In this document: one piece after another, positions 6,099 through 6,142 of the stretch
Layout of the letters: every line of letters starts with the position of its first letter
Position numbering within the stretch: position 1 is the stretch's first letter
NCBI GenBank assembly: GCA_937944945.1
Contig: CALEBD010000007.1
Coordinates: 1-6,142, forward strand
DNA: 6,142 nucleotides
Direction: 5' to 3'
Source: an uncultured Clostridium sp.
Lineage (GTDB): Bacteria; Bacillota; Clostridia; Peptostreptococcales; Peptostreptococcaceae
The notes under the pieces: model-generated
The model's database searches: none
What the model was told of the DNA's origin: nothing
Seen by the model: only the letters and a program-made list of their open reading frames with translations
Translations under genes and position numbers: made by a program

Positions 6099-6142
6099 TA
6101 TTTTTATTATATCAAAATTATTATAAATTTTATACAGAGTCA

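Overview
The window comes from a very AT-rich bacterial genome. Protein family content, strong GGAGG/AAAGG-type ribosome sites, TTG start use and short U-tailed terminators all fit a low-GC Gram-positive anaerobe of the Clostridia, plausibly Peptostreptococcaceae. The family placement is inference from protein style, not a database result. Every gene I can support lies on the minus strand, so transcription runs from high to low coordinates. No gene-free stretch exceeds 300 bases, and I see no tRNA, rRNA or CRISPR array.

Region 1 (1-3475) is a phosphonate-type ABC importer cluster. In transcription order it holds the 3' part of phnD (substrate-binding protein), phnC (ATPase) and two phnE permease genes. 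The three intact genes are packed almost end to end (1-base gaps) and finish at a clean intrinsic terminator (77-98). A second hairpin after phnD separates the binding-protein gene from phnC.

Region 2 (3476-6098) is a 2623-bp mobile element with 28-bp terminal inverted repeats (25 of 28 bases identical, tips GGCTATGTTAGCTA). It carries a 348-aa IS1595-family transposase (zinc ribbon, D-D-N catalytic residues) at one end. Two passenger genes follow on the same strand: a 235-aa lipoprotein and a 109-aa protein with three membrane segments. Neither passenger is a family I recognise. Each passenger has its own readable promoter and terminator. The 109-aa gene's promoter has a perfect 17-bp palindrome over its -10 box, which looks like an operator.

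Region 3 (6099-6142) is 44 bases of about 11% GC flanking the element. It does not look like the missing start of phnD.

The element abuts the phnD reading frame, which has lost its start codon, lipoprotein signal and the beginning of the binding domain. The open frame that appears to restore a start (TTG at 3536-3538) begins inside the element's own terminator hairpin. I therefore call phnD a truncated pseudogene and the importer probably non-functional, unless another binding protein serves it. The least described part of the window is the transposon with its unfamiliar cargo, including an internal hairpin whose arms copy the tips of the terminal repeats.
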